DNA of 64,000 nucleotides from CBDDEC01 sp965198045 (GTDB lineage: Bacteria > Chloroflexota > Dehalococcoidia > UBA2979). The notes beneath the pieces were generated by a model that saw only the letters and a program-made list of their open reading frames with translations, was not told the origin of the DNA and searched no databases. The stretch lies in assembly GCA_965198045.1 (NCBI GenBank), contig CBDAOL010000011.1, positions 62,001 to 126,000 of the forward strand, written 5' to 3'. Position numbers and translations under genes: made by a program. How positions within the stretch are numbered: the first letter of the stretch is position 1; each line of letters opens with the position of its first letter. Shown piece after piece: positions 8,553-17,004 of the stretch.

Positions 8553-8795
8553 CTAGTTGACGTCGATCTCGTCGTAGCAGATGTAGCCCACGCCCCAGAT
8601 GAACTTGGACACGAGCTCTTGATTGGTTTCCTTTTTCGTTGGGGGCTTGAAACCATCCGCGTGCGCGTCGGGACCGGCGTTGAAGCCGCTGAGGCCAGCG
8701 GCGGCACTGGCCAGCACTGTGAGCGTGAGCGCTACGGCCAACAGCGTCCGCTTGAGCGACGTCGATGCTTGTCTGAGCAATGTCTTGCCTTCCAA
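8553..8795 (-). CDS. Small exported protein, 75-80 aa
   Basis: Not recognised. The frame opens with TTG at 8795. A second TTG at 8780 has GGAAGG about 6 bases upstream and may be the real start. A basic N-region (RQASTSLKRT) is followed by a hydrophobic core (LLAVALTLTVLASAAAG), typical of a Sec signal peptide with likely cleavage near residues 30-45. The mature part would be only about 35-45 residues (DGFKPPTKKETNQELVSKFI ... CYDEIDVN). The lower GC third positions and short length leave some doubt, but the signal peptide and start context favour a real gene. Confidence 0.55.
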   Translation of the reverse strand: MEGKTLLRQASTSLKRTLLAVALTLTVLASAAAGLSGFNAGPDAHADGFKPPTKKETNQELVSKFIWGVGYICYDEIDVN

Positions 8796-8921
8796 TAACC
8801 GCAGCGGTGGCCACGTGTGCCAGTGACGCTATGGCGGGATCAGAGCACCGTCTAGACAGAGATTAGGGAATAGCAAGAAAACGTTAGCGCCATGGCGGAA
8901 ACGCACAATACAGCGCGTTGG

Positions 8922-9821
8922 TCAGTCTGCGAGTGGCTCCACGTCGACCCAGCGGCGGAAACCGCGGTCGTCGCGCTCGAGGCGGCCCACACCGGGGTAG
9001 GCGCCGTGGCAGAACATCACCAGCGCCTCCGCCTCGATGCATTCGTCGACGAGTTTGTGCTTCGTCTCCATCGAGACCAGCGGCAGCGTGTCGAGTCCGC
9101 TCACCCAGGCGGTGCGCTCGAGCTGCACCTGGTGTTGCACGAGGTCGCCGATGTAGACGCCCCATTCGCCGCCGGAACGAACGACGATCGTGCTGTGGCC
9201 ATCGGTGTGGCCGGGCGCCGGCACCAGCCGCACCTCGTCGGTGATGGCGTGCTCGTCGTCCGCCAGCTCCAGCTGGCCCTCGATCGGCACGATGTTGCGT
9301 TCGAGGTAGGTCGCGCGCGTGCGCTCGTTCGGGTGGGTGCCGTCGTGCCACTCCCGGGCGCTGATCACGTAGCGCGCGTTCGGGAACGTCGGCACCAGCT
9401 GCTCCTGCTCGTCTCCGCCCTCGCGGTGACGCGTCCCCGGCGCCAGGGAGGTGTTCCAGCCGCAGTGGTCGGAGTGCAGGTGGGTGTTGACGACGACGTC
9501 GATGTCCTCGGGCGTCACGCCGAGGCCGGCTAGGCCATCCATCAGCGTGCCCTCCTCGGCGGGGCTGGCGCTGTCGCGGTCGCCCGGCTTCCCGCCGACG
9601 CCGGACTCGATCAGGATCGTCTGCCCCTGCGAACGGAGCAGCAGGCAGTTGAGGCCCAGGTTCATGCGGTAGCGGTCGTCGAGCGGCGGGATCTGCCGCT
9701 CCCACATCACGCGCGGGACCACCCCGAAGATGGCGCCGGCGTCGTAGTAGTTGATGCCGTCGTTGACGACCGCGAACTCGACGCTGCCGATCGCAAAGCG
9801 TGCGCCCGAATCGTTCTGCAC
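8922..9821 (-). CDS. MBL-fold metallo-hydrolase
   Basis: A 299-residue metallo-beta-lactamase-fold protein. GTG 9821 follows GGGGAGG at ideal spacing. The metal-binding motif is THLHSDHCGW (about residues 102-111). Further ligands are a histidine in APGHTDGHS and an aspartate in YIGDLVQH. The family includes lactonases and other hydrolases; the arrangement (N-terminal FAVVNDGINYYDAGAIFG) resembles quorum-lactonase-type members, but the substrate is not determined. The PPOX-type gene lies 65 bp upstream on the same strand and is probably co-transcribed. Confidence 0.92.
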   Translation of the reverse strand: MQNDSGARFAIGSVEFAVVNDGINYYDAGAIFGVVPRVMWERQIPPLDDRYRMNLGLNCLLLRSQGQTILIESGVGGKPGDRDSASPAEEGTLMDGLAGLGVTPEDIDVVVNTHLHSDHCGWNTSLAPGTRHREGGDEQEQLVPTFPNARYVISAREWHDGTHPNERTRATYLERNIVPIEGQLELADDEHAITDEVRLVPAPGHTDGHSTIVVRSGGEWGVYIGDLVQHQVQLERTAWVSGLDTLPLVSMETKHKLVDECIEAEALVMFCHGAYPGVGRLERDDRGFRRWVDVEPLAD

Positions 9822-9886
9822 TGGGCCTCCCCGAAGGTTCGTATCCGCGCCGCCGAGGCTACTCGAAGCGTGCGTGGCCCGCGCGG

Positions 9887-10318
9887 TCAGTCGCCGAGGT
9901 AGGTCGCAACCCGTGTCGGGTCGATGCGGAACACCACAATGTTCGGCCGGTCGCCTCGATAGCCCTCCGCGAAGGGTGGTCCCTCGTCGGGGCCGTAGTA
10001 GGCGAGTGCCAGCTCGCTCACGAGCTCGAAGAGATCGCGCTCTGTGTCCTCGGCGGCCACGCCAGCGACGATGACGGAGCGATAGGGCAACTCGCGGTCG
10101 TCGACGCAGAGCGAGACGCGCGGATCGCGCTCGATGTTGCGCCACTTCAGCGTGCGTCGCGACGTGAAGAGGTAGGCCGCGCCCTCGCCTGAGGGCCCGG
10201 GCGCCCACTGGTACCAGATCGGCGCGATCCGAGGCGCTCCGTCACGCCCGAGCGTGGCGATGGTCGCGACCAACGGCCGTTCGAGGAAGCTTCGGGCGTC
10301 GTTGCTGATCTCGGGCAA
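9887..10318 (-). CDS. PPOX-class (F420/FMN-dependent) oxidoreductase
   Basis: A 143-residue split-beta-barrel flavin/deazaflavin protein. TTG 10318 is preferred over the longer open frame because GAGGAGG sits 7 bases before it. Family features: FLERPLVATIATLGRDGAPRIAPIWYQW (about 10-37), TSRRTLKWRNIERDPRVSLCVDD (about 52-74), and RIDPTRVATYLGD at the C-terminus. Such proteins reduce diverse substrates or bind F420/FMN. The window also carries npdG and cofE, so F420 is available. It faces the promoter/operator cluster at 10404-10470. Confidence 0.85.
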   Translation of the reverse strand: MPEISNDARSFLERPLVATIATLGRDGAPRIAPIWYQWAPGPSGEGAAYLFTSRRTLKWRNIERDPRVSLCVDDRELPYRSVIVAGVAAEDTERDLFELVSELALAYYGPDEGPPFAEGYRGDRPNIVVFRIDPTRVATYLGD

Positions 10319-10403
10319 GGTTGGACCTCCTCGGTGCGCCACGGCGGCTCGACTCGGCCTCCGGATGATGCCGCGCCGTGGCGGCGCGCGATAGCGGCAG
10401 AGC

Positions 10404-10470
10404 GTTGAGTGAACGAGTTCACACAACGACTCTTGACAAGACATCAGCGTGATGTCATAGTGACGTCACT
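10404..10470 (+). promoter_or_regulatory. Strong sigma-70 promoter with three palindromic candidate operators
   Basis: A perfect -35 TTGACA (10433-10438), a 17-bp spacer and a -10-like CATAGT (10456-10461) point right. Three inverted repeats crowd it: a 24-bp imperfect palindrome at 10404-10427 (11-base arms around GA, one mismatch) just upstream of the -35; a perfect 7-base-arm repeat (GACATCA, GCG loop, TGATGTC) at 10440-10456 filling the spacer; and a perfect 12-bp palindrome AGTGACGTCACT at 10459-10470 over the likely start point. This looks like a repressible or dual-regulated promoter. It could also influence the divergent PPOX-MBL genes. Confidence 0.7.
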
Positions 10471-10521
10471 GAGACACCAAAGGCCGCCGGGAAGCCCCCG
10501 ACGAGAACGCGAGCAGAGACC

Positions 10522-10647
10522 ATGACCAGCCGCTTTCACATCAACGTCATCGCGAACACTCGCCGCAGCAGCGGGCTCCCGACGCACCGCGAGTCGCTCC
10601 GCGACCTGCGTGAGGCGCTCAACGCGCAGTGGCCCATTGCTCGCTAG
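10522..10647 (+). CDS. Possible 41-aa small protein
   Basis: First open frame after the promoter at 10433, about 55 nt downstream of the expected transcript start. It begins MTSRFHINVIANTRR and ends QWPIAR: basic, no membrane segment. The ribosome-binding site is weak (GAGCAGAGACC before ATG 10522). It may be a real small protein or an untranslated leader; the placement behind a strong regulated promoter is the main support. Confidence 0.35.
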   Translation: MTSRFHINVIANTRRSSGLPTHRESLRDLREALNAQWPIAR

Positions 10648-10712
10648 CGAACGGGCCACCTCGCACGTCGAGGCGCACGCACAGCGCACGCCGGGCACCG
10701 AGAAGGGGCAAC

Positions 10713-11123
10713 ATGAGCTTCAGTAGATTGATCCAGGACTACATCGAGAACCTCGACGGCGCCGAGGGCCTCGGCGTCCTCGATGACGACGACGACTTCG
10801 ACGATGACTTCGATGACGACGGCCGTCGTTCGCGACGCCACCGCCGTGGCCACCGCTCCCACCGACGCGGCCGCAGCCGCCGCAGCCGTCGAGACCGCAG
10901 CCGCTCCGGGCAGAGCTCGGGCAGAGATGTCCTGCGCCTGATCGTCATGGCCGCCGTAGCGTTCACGGCGGAGAGAGCGAGCGCGGTCGGAGCCGGCGCC
11001 GCAGTCGCGGCCGCAGCCGCGAGTACGCATAGGCCTCGACCAGCCGCAGCCTCGAGACAGACAGATAAGCAACGCCCGCGCCACCCGGCGCGGGCGTCTT
11101 TCGTTGCGAACTCGGTCGGTTAG
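10713..11123 (+). CDS. Acidic/arginine-serine-rich small protein, possibly frameshifted
   Basis: ATG 10713 follows GAGAAGGGG. The N-terminus (MSFSRLIQDYIENLDGAEG) precedes an aspartate block of about 16 residues, then a block built of Arg/Ser/His (about residues 39-70). In this frame it continues as alanine-rich sequence to a stop at 11123, beyond the terminator hairpin at 11072-11097, which is odd. A +1 frame shift between about 10900 and 10970 would restore Arg/Ser sequence (SRRRSRGRSREYA) with a stop at 11032, before the terminator. I suspect a frameshift. No family is recognised; charge-block composition suggests nucleic-acid or polyanion binding (inference). Confidence 0.5.
   Translation: MSFSRLIQDYIENLDGAEGLGVLDDDDDFDDDFDDDGRRSRRHRRGHRSHRRGRSRRSRRDRSRSGQSSGRDVLRLIVMAAVAFTAERASAVGAGAAVAAAAASTHRPRPAAASRQTDKQRPRHPARASFVANSVG
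11072..11097. terminator. Bidirectional intrinsic terminator
   Basis: A perfect 11-bp stem (ACGCCCGCGCC / GGCGCGGGCGT) with an ACCC loop, followed on the plus strand by CTTTCGTT. It lies between the plus-strand charged-protein unit and the 3' end of the minus-strand MBL gene at 11120, so it can serve both. Confidence 0.8.
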
Positions 11124-11974
11124 CCCTCGACCTGCTCCCAGACGTATCCACTCTCGACCTGGCGGAGCCGGCCCAGCGTCAACACCGGGAAGTGCCCGCC
11201 CGTGACGACGGCGTCGTGCTCGACGGCCAGCGCGGAGAGCCGGCCGCGCGAGTGGGTCGATTGCGCCGGGTCGACATCAACGGCCGGGATCCAGTCGTGG
11301 TGCTCGAAGTGCTTCGGGTGGTGCGCCGCATCGCCCGTGATCACGAGGTGCTCCCCATGTGAGGCGAGCAACAACGAGGTGTGTCCCGGCGTGTGACCGG
11401 GCGTCGGCACGGTCGTCAGGCCTCGGCTGATCGTGTACTCGCCATCGAAGGTCGCCACCCGGCCCGCGTCGAGGAGCGGTTGGATCGCCCCCTGCGCCAG
11501 CGCTGCGGCGTCCGGATCCGCGCTCTCGTCGTGCAGCCAGAAGTCGAGCTCCGGACGCGAGACGTAGGTCACCGCGTTCGGGAACACCGGCTCACCGTCG
11601 CGCATGTTGCCGCCGCAGTGGTCGAAGTGCAGGTGCGTGTGCACGATGTTGCGAATCTCCTCGGCCGCCACGCCGAGGTCCGCCAGCCGCTGCACCAGCT
11701 CGCCGCCGCCCAGCACGCCGCTCGCCGCGCCCGCCTCGCCGAGCCCGGTGTCGACGAGCACGTTCGTGCGCTCGTCGCGCAGCAGGAACGTGCCGAAGTT
11801 GAACGGCTGCGGCTCGTCGGGGTCGCTGATGCCGAGCGCTGCGGTCCACTCCACGGCTTCGACGCCGTTGAAGAACCCGCCCAGGACGCGCTCCGGCGCC
11901 CCGTCCGAAAGCGCTGCCACTTCCACGTTGCCGACGGTGAAGGTGGCGCTGAGCCGGCGGTCGCTGTCGGCCAT
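11120..11974 (-). CDS. MBL-fold metallo-hydrolase
   Basis: A 284-residue metallo-beta-lactamase-fold enzyme, distinct from the one at 8922. ATG 11974 has GGAAAG about nine bases upstream; ATG at 11983 is in frame but too close to it. Metal motif HTHLHFDHCGGN lies at about residues 109-120. Other metal ligands are in PTPGHTPGHTS and ITGDAAHHPKHF. This spacing matches lactonase/hydrolase members of the fold. The 3' end abuts the terminator at 11072-11097. Confidence 0.92.
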   Translation of the reverse strand: MADSDRRLSATFTVGNVEVAALSDGAPERVLGGFFNGVEAVEWTAALGISDPDEPQPFNFGTFLLRDERTNVLVDTGLGEAGAASGVLGGGELVQRLADLGVAAEEIRNIVHTHLHFDHCGGNMRDGEPVFPNAVTYVSRPELDFWLHDESADPDAAALAQGAIQPLLDAGRVATFDGEYTISRGLTTVPTPGHTPGHTSLLLASHGEHLVITGDAAHHPKHFEHHDWIPAVDVDPAQSTHSRGRLSALAVEHDAVVTGGHFPVLTLGRLRQVESGYVWEQVEG

Positions 11975-12148
11975 GGCGGTCATCTTTCCACGCTCCGAGG
12001 GCGTCATGAGCGCCCTCGCCGGCGCGAGCATACCGCTTGCCGCTCGATCCGAGCCGCCCCTATGCTCAACCGACCCATCCGTCCGCCACGGTCCGGGCCC
12101 GGCGCGCCCGGCGACTGAGTGTTGACTCGGTGGCGAAGGGAGCTGCAC

Positions 12149-13096
12149 ATGCCCACGCCGACCGCATTCTTCGAGGGGAAGTACGTCCCCCTCGAAGAAG
12201 CGAACATCAACGTGATGACCCACGCGTTCCTCTACGGCACGGCGGTATTCGAGGGCATCCGCGGCAACTGGAACGAGCAGGAGCAGCAGCTCTACCTCTT
12301 CCGCGTGCGCGAACACATCGAGCGCATCCGCCAGAGCGCCAAGATCATGCGCATGGAGCTGCACTACTCGGACGACGAAATCGTCGAGATGTGCGCCGAG
12401 GTCGCCAAGCGCTCCGGCTACACCGAAGACATGTACATCCGCCCCATCGTCTACAAGTCCACTCACGAGATTGGGCCGCGCATGCACAATCTCGACGACG
12501 AGTTCTTGCTCTTCACGACCGACTTCGGCGCCTACCTCGAGCTCGACGCCGGCATCCGCTGCGTGACCAGCAGCTGGCGTCGCGTCGACGACACGATGAT
12601 CCCGGCACGCGCCAAGGTGAACGGGCTCTACGTCAACAACGCCATGGCGAAGACCGAGGCTGCGCAGGCGGGCGCCGACGAAGCGATCATGCTCAACAGC
12701 GACGGGCACGTCTCGGAGGGTTCAGGCGAGAACATCGTGATTCTCCGCAACGGCACGCTGATTACACCGCCGCCACAGGACAACGTCCTCGAGGGCATCA
12801 CGCTCGAGACAGCGCTGGAGCTGGCGCAGAGCGAGCTCGACCTGCCGCTGGAGCGTCGCTCGATCGACCGCTCGGAGCTGTACATCGCCGACGAGGTGTT
12901 CATGACCGGCACCGCCGCGCACGTCACGCCGATCATCGAGATCGACCACGTGGCCATCGGTGACGGCGAGCCGGGCGCAGTCTCGAAACAGATCCAGGAG
13001 CGCTACTTCCAGATGATCACCGGCCAGCTACCGGAGTACAGCCATTACCTGACACCCGTCTTCGAAAGCGCGAAGGTGGGCGCCGGCTCCTCGTAG
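12149..13096 (+). CDS. ilvE: Branched-chain amino-acid aminotransferase
   Basis: A PLP enzyme of fold type IV that carries out the last step of Leu, Ile and Val synthesis (2-oxo acid + Glu). It has 315 residues from ATG 12149, with AAGGGAG upstream. The N-terminal FFEGKYVPLEEANINVMTHAFLYGTAVFEGIRG block, the PLP-lysine segment KVNGLYVNNAMAKTEA and the phosphate-binding EGSGENIVI are all present, and GTAAHVTPI near the C-terminus is typical. It lies about 5 kb upstream of ilvB on the same strand, separated by unrelated genes. Confidence 0.95.
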   Translation: MPTPTAFFEGKYVPLEEANINVMTHAFLYGTAVFEGIRGNWNEQEQQLYLFRVREHIERIRQSAKIMRMELHYSDDEIVEMCAEVAKRSGYTEDMYIRPIVYKSTHEIGPRMHNLDDEFLLFTTDFGAYLELDAGIRCVTSSWRRVDDTMIPARAKVNGLYVNNAMAKTEAAQAGADEAIMLNSDGHVSEGSGENIVILRNGTLITPPPQDNVLEGITLETALELAQSELDLPLERRSIDRSELYIADEVFMTGTAAHVTPIIEIDHVAIGDGEPGAVSKQIQERYFQMITGQLPEYSHYLTPVFESAKVGAGSS

Positions 13097-13186
13097 CCGC
13101 GAAAAGCCGGTCGCGCCGGCGGCGCGCCACGAGGGGCCGCGCGAGGGGCCGCAGAGCGCTAGCACCTCCCCCGGCGAGGACGGTCC

Positions 13187-14089
13187 GTGTTCTACCAGCC
13201 CTCACGCGCGCTCGGATTGTTGGTCGGCACGCTGCTGCTCGCGTGGGCGCTGGCGATCTCCGTCCTGCTGCTGAACTGGGCCTTCGCCTCCGAACTCGGC
13301 CTCGAGGCGTGGGCGGCCTACGTCGGCGCCACCGTTGCCGCCGGGTTCGCGGCGCTGATCGGCTACTGGGTCTACGGCCTCGCCACGCTCACCTACGCCG
13401 TCGACCGCAACGGGCTGGTCATCACCTGGGCAGCGACGAGGCAGATCATTCCGCTCGACGCCATTGAACGACTCGTCCCCGGCACCGCCGTTGGCGTCCC
13501 CGGCGTCCGAGGCGTCTCCTGGCTCGGCTATCACGTCGGACGGGCCGACATCGATCGCGTCGGCGAGGTGCTCTTCTACTCGACGCATCAGCGTCCGGAA
13601 GAGGTGCTCTACGTCATGACCAGCGAGCGCAACTACGCCATCTCTGTCGACGACCCGGCCGGTTTCGCCCGCGAGATCCAGGTCCGCCAGGAACTGGGCC
13701 CCACCGCCGAGGTCTTGCACCATGTCGAGCGGGACGCCGCTTCGTTCGAGGCGCTCTGGACCGACCACCTCGCGCAGGCGCTGGTGGCGCTCTGCGTCGT
13801 CACCGGCCTCGCCATCTGGGCCGTGCTGGCGACGCGCTACCCGGACCTCCCCGCGCAGCTGGAGCTCACGTTCCCCCCGCTCGACCGGCCGCTGGTCTTC
13901 GAAACGATCCCCAAGACGCAGCTCCTCGACATCCCGCGCGTGGCCACGACGCTGCTCGTGGTCAACCTCGCCCTCGGCTGGCTGCTCCATGCCTGGGAAC
14001 GCACCGCCGGCTACGTCATGTGGGCGTCCGCCGCCGCGCTCAACCTCGGCTTCCTCGCAGCACTCCTCGTGGCGATCGAGGGGGCGTAG
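13187..14089 (+). CDS. Membrane protein with PH-like domain, 300 aa
   Basis: GTG 13187 follows GAGGACGG. Two N-terminal membrane segments (about 8-30 and 41-66) are followed by a soluble region with the pattern YAVDRNGLVITWAATRQIIPLDAIERL (about 68-94), characteristic of bacterial PH-like domains that form beta-strands after a TM pair. It also has LFYSTHQRPEEVLYVMTSERNYAISVDDP. Two more membrane segments lie near 205-227 and 262-298. The function is unknown. It is co-oriented with ilvE and the FAD-reductase gene, 65 bp before the latter. Confidence 0.7.
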   Translation: MFYQPSRALGLLVGTLLLAWALAISVLLLNWAFASELGLEAWAAYVGATVAAGFAALIGYWVYGLATLTYAVDRNGLVITWAATRQIIPLDAIERLVPGTAVGVPGVRGVSWLGYHVGRADIDRVGEVLFYSTHQRPEEVLYVMTSERNYAISVDDPAGFAREIQVRQELGPTAEVLHHVERDAASFEALWTDHLAQALVALCVVTGLAIWAVLATRYPDLPAQLELTFPPLDRPLVFETIPKTQLLDIPRVATTLLVVNLALGWLLHAWERTAGYVMWASAAALNLGFLAALLVAIEGA

Positions 14090-14153
14090 TTCAGCTGTCG
14101 AGGGGCGTCGCCGTTCACACCCCCTAACCCCCGCCGCGCGTAACCTCGTCGGC

Positions 14154-15335
14154 ATGCACGCGGATGTCGTTGTCGTCGGGGCCGGGCCTGCCGGGAGTAC
14201 GGCGGCGCGTGAGCTGGCAGCGCGTGGCGTCGAGGTGGTGATGCTCGACCGCGCGCGCTTTCCGCGCGATAAGCCCTGCGGCGGAGCGGTTACGATTCGC
14301 TGCGCCGGGCGGCTCCCGTTCTCGCTCGATCCGGTCGTCGAGGATGTGATCGACACCGCCCGCGTGCGCTATCGCGGCGGGCGCGATGTGGCGCGTCAGG
14401 CCGGGCGGCCGATCACGTACATGACGCAGCGCTGCCGCCTCGACGCCTACCTCGCCGAGCAGGCGCAGGCCGCGGGCGCGGACTTCCGCGACGGGCAGCG
14501 CGTGACCGGCGTGCGGCAGTTGCCGGACGCGACGTACGAGGTCGACGCCGGCGGCGAGATCTATGCGACGCGCGTCGTGATCGGCGCGGACGGCGCGAAC
14601 GGTGTCGTCGGGACGGCGCTCGGCTACGAGCATGCCGCGGAGAGCGCCGTGGCCCTGGAGGGCAACATCGCGATGCCGGGTGGCCCGCCCGAGGAGTGGC
14701 GGCACGCCGTCGCGCTCAACTTCGGCTACCTGCCGGGCGGCTACGGCTGGGTGTTCCCGAAGGGCGATCACGTCAACGTCGGCGTGGGCGGCTGGAAGGG
14801 CGTGGTGGGCACGATGCTGCGGCCCGCCCTCAAGCGGCTGTGCCGTGTCTACGGGCTCGACCCGGAGGCGCTCGAGCAGCTGCGCGGCCACCACCTGCCG
14901 ATGCAACGTCGAGGCATGGTCATGGCCGCTTCCGGCTCCGCCGTGATCGGCGATGCGGGCGGCCTCGTCGATCCGCTGTCGGGCGAGGGCATCTTCGCCG
15001 CCATCGTCAGCGGCCAGGCGGTCGCCCCAGCGGTCGAGAGCTACCTCGGCGGGCGCGCCAGCTCGCTCGCGCCTTACCAGCACGCCATCGGCGAGGAGCT
15101 GCTGCCCGATGTCGTCGCGTCGTCGAGGCTGACCGAGCTGTTCCACGTCTGGCCCCGGCCCTTCGTCTGGGCGCTGCAGCGCAGCGACCGCGTGTGGGAG
15201 CGCGCCTGCCGGCTGCTCGCCGACGATGCGACCTACGAGGATCTGGTGGGGGCGACCGGCCCGGTGGCGCGCACGCTTGGTCCGCTCGCCTCGCTGGCGA
15301 GCCGTTTCAACCACAAACGGCACGCGAGGCGCTGA
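14154..15335 (+). CDS. Geranylgeranyl reductase-family FAD-dependent oxidoreductase
   Basis: A 393-residue flavoprotein starting at ATG 14154. The N-terminal FAD motif VVVGAGPAGSTAARELA (about 5-21) and the family mark PRDKPCGGAVT (about 39-49) are characteristic. The second FAD site appears as VIGDAGGLVDPLSGEGIFAAI (about 263-283), and RVVIGADGANGVVG lies in the middle. Family members reduce isoprenoid double bonds, for example of menaquinone side chains or lipids. It lies directly upstream of a DUF3179 lipoprotein (one base between stop and start). Confidence 0.9.
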   Translation: MHADVVVVGAGPAGSTAARELAARGVEVVMLDRARFPRDKPCGGAVTIRCAGRLPFSLDPVVEDVIDTARVRYRGGRDVARQAGRPITYMTQRCRLDAYLAEQAQAAGADFRDGQRVTGVRQLPDATYEVDAGGEIYATRVVIGADGANGVVGTALGYEHAAESAVALEGNIAMPGGPPEEWRHAVALNFGYLPGGYGWVFPKGDHVNVGVGGWKGVVGTMLRPALKRLCRVYGLDPEALEQLRGHHLPMQRRGMVMAASGSAVIGDAGGLVDPLSGEGIFAAIVSGQAVAPAVESYLGGRASSLAPYQHAIGEELLPDVVASSRLTELFHVWPRPFVWALQRSDRVWERACRLLADDATYEDLVGATGPVARTLGPLASLASRFNHKRHARR

Positions 15336-15336
15336 G

Positions 15337-16884
15337 GTGCCGCGCGTCGCGACCCGACCGCTGACGCCGCTCGCTCTCCTCGTCATCGCCCTGCTCGCCG
15401 CCTGCGTCGAGGCGGACCCGACACCGACGCCCGAGCCCACCTCGACGGCGCAGCCGGTGCTGACGACCGTGTCAACGCCGCGCCCGACCTCGACGCCAAG
15501 CGCGCTCGAGGGCGCCGACCTCGACACGCTCCTGAGCACGGCCGTCTGCTGGCACGACGACGCTACGGTGGCCGCGTCTTGCCTCCCGCCCGACGCCCAG
15601 GTCGGCGACGCCATCGGCGCCATGGCGCGCAGCGGCGACCCGCGGCTGGTCGCCCCGCTCGTCGACATGCTCTGGCTCGAGGTGGGCTGGGAGCGCTGGG
15701 TGCGCGACGCGCTGACGCAGCTCACCGGCGAGCGGCTGACCTCGGCGGTGGACTGGAGCGACTGGGTCGCCGTGAACGCGCCGCCGCTGCCGGATGGCTA
15801 CGTCGAGTGGAAGGGCCGTCTGCTGGCGCTGATCGACCCGCTCTATCCGCAGCTCCTCGCCAGCCTCGAGCCCGCCGAGGTCGACCCCGATGTCGACGCG
15901 CCAGCGTCGAGGGCGGTGCGACCCGACGAGGTGCTGTGGTCGTTTGTCGGTCCGGACGACATGCCGCCGCTGGCCCAGCCCAACGCCGTGCACCGCCTTG
16001 AACAGCGCTACCTCGACGACTCCGACCTCGTGACGGGCGTGCTGATCGATGGCGTAGCGCGCGCCTACCCCGATCGCGTGCTGGCCTGGCACACGATCGT
16101 GGCGGACGAGGTCAACGATGTGTCACTGCTGGTCGTGCGCTGCCTCGCCTGCGGCGGGGTCGCGGTGTTCGACATCGAGGCCTCGGACGGCGCGGTGCAC
16201 GAATTCGGGACGACCGGGCTCACCTATCACGGTCGCCCGCTGTTGTTCGACCGAGCGACGAACAGCCTCTGGGACCCCGTCTCCGGCGCCGCCATCTCTG
16301 GGCCTCTCGCCGAGGCGGAGGTCACCCTGATCCCGAGGCCGATGGTCTACGCGAGCTGGGGCGAGTGGTCTGCGCGCTACCCGAACACGAGCACGCTCAC
16401 GCTCGAAACGGGCTACGTGCGCGACTACACCAGCGAGGCGGTGCCGGTGCTGGAACTGACCGCGCTGCAGACCACCGTGCCGCCCCGACCCGAAGCGCCA
16501 CAGGGTGCGCCGCCGCTGCGCCCCGACGCGCCCGTGCTCGGCCTGACGATCGAGGGCGAGGCGCGCGCCTACCTGATCGCGGACCTCGTCGCCGAACGCA
16601 TCGTGCACGACGACATCGGCGGGCAGGAGATCGTCATCTTCGCCCTCGGCGCTGGCCTCGCCGTTTCGGTGTTCGACGCGACCGACGTCACGTTCGATAC
16701 GCTCGACGGCGGCGACCGGGCAGCCCTCGAGGCGACGGACAGCGACGGCGTGCGCTGGTTCATCGATGACGAGCTGCTGATCAACGTCCGCAACTCGCGC
16801 GAACGGGGTGTGCTGCCCGCGCGCATCGCCGCCTGGGACGCCTGGCTCGACGCCTTCCCCGGCACCGAGCTTTGGACGCCGTGA
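15337..16884 (+). CDS. DUF3179 domain lipoprotein
   Basis: A 515-residue exported lipoprotein. GTG 15337 begins one base after the previous stop. Signal peptide with lipobox LLAAC at about residues 22-26, then a Pro/Thr-rich spacer (DPTPTPEPTSTAQP). The DUF3179 region covers roughly 190-510: VTGVLIDGVARAYPDRVLAWHTIVADEVNDVSLLVVRCLACGG, TYHGRPLLFDRATNSLWDPVSGAAISG and DDELLINVRNSRERGVLPARIAAWDAWLDAFP. The function of DUF3179 is not established. Translational coupling to the geranylgeranyl-reductase-like protein suggests a shared cell-envelope role (inference). Confidence 0.9.
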   Translation: MPRVATRPLTPLALLVIALLAACVEADPTPTPEPTSTAQPVLTTVSTPRPTSTPSALEGADLDTLLSTAVCWHDDATVAASCLPPDAQVGDAIGAMARSGDPRLVAPLVDMLWLEVGWERWVRDALTQLTGERLTSAVDWSDWVAVNAPPLPDGYVEWKGRLLALIDPLYPQLLASLEPAEVDPDVDAPASRAVRPDEVLWSFVGPDDMPPLAQPNAVHRLEQRYLDDSDLVTGVLIDGVARAYPDRVLAWHTIVADEVNDVSLLVVRCLACGGVAVFDIEASDGAVHEFGTTGLTYHGRPLLFDRATNSLWDPVSGAAISGPLAEAEVTLIPRPMVYASWGEWSARYPNTSTLTLETGYVRDYTSEAVPVLELTALQTTVPPRPEAPQGAPPLRPDAPVLGLTIEGEARAYLIADLVAERIVHDDIGGQEIVIFALGAGLAVSVFDATDVTFDTLDGGDRAALEATDSDGVRWFIDDELLINVRNSRERGVLPARIAAWDAWLDAFPGTELWTP

Positions 16885-17004
16885 TTGCGGGTCGTCCGCT
16901 CCCCTAGCGCATCCACGGATGTGATAGAACACGCTGCGGTGGACGGCGCAGTCGCCCGAGGGTCCAGTCGCACCAACCACGATCTGGAACCGGAGGAGTG
17001 GAAG

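Noticed and set aside
11984..12709. N-terminal extension of the MBL frame across ilvE
   Set aside because: Antisense to the well-supported ilvE; ATG 11974 with a ribosome site is the better start.
14124..15725. A 533-codon antisense frame over the geranylgeranyl-reductase-like gene
   Set aside because: Mirror of a well-supported gene; composition is Arg/Ala/Asp noise without motifs.
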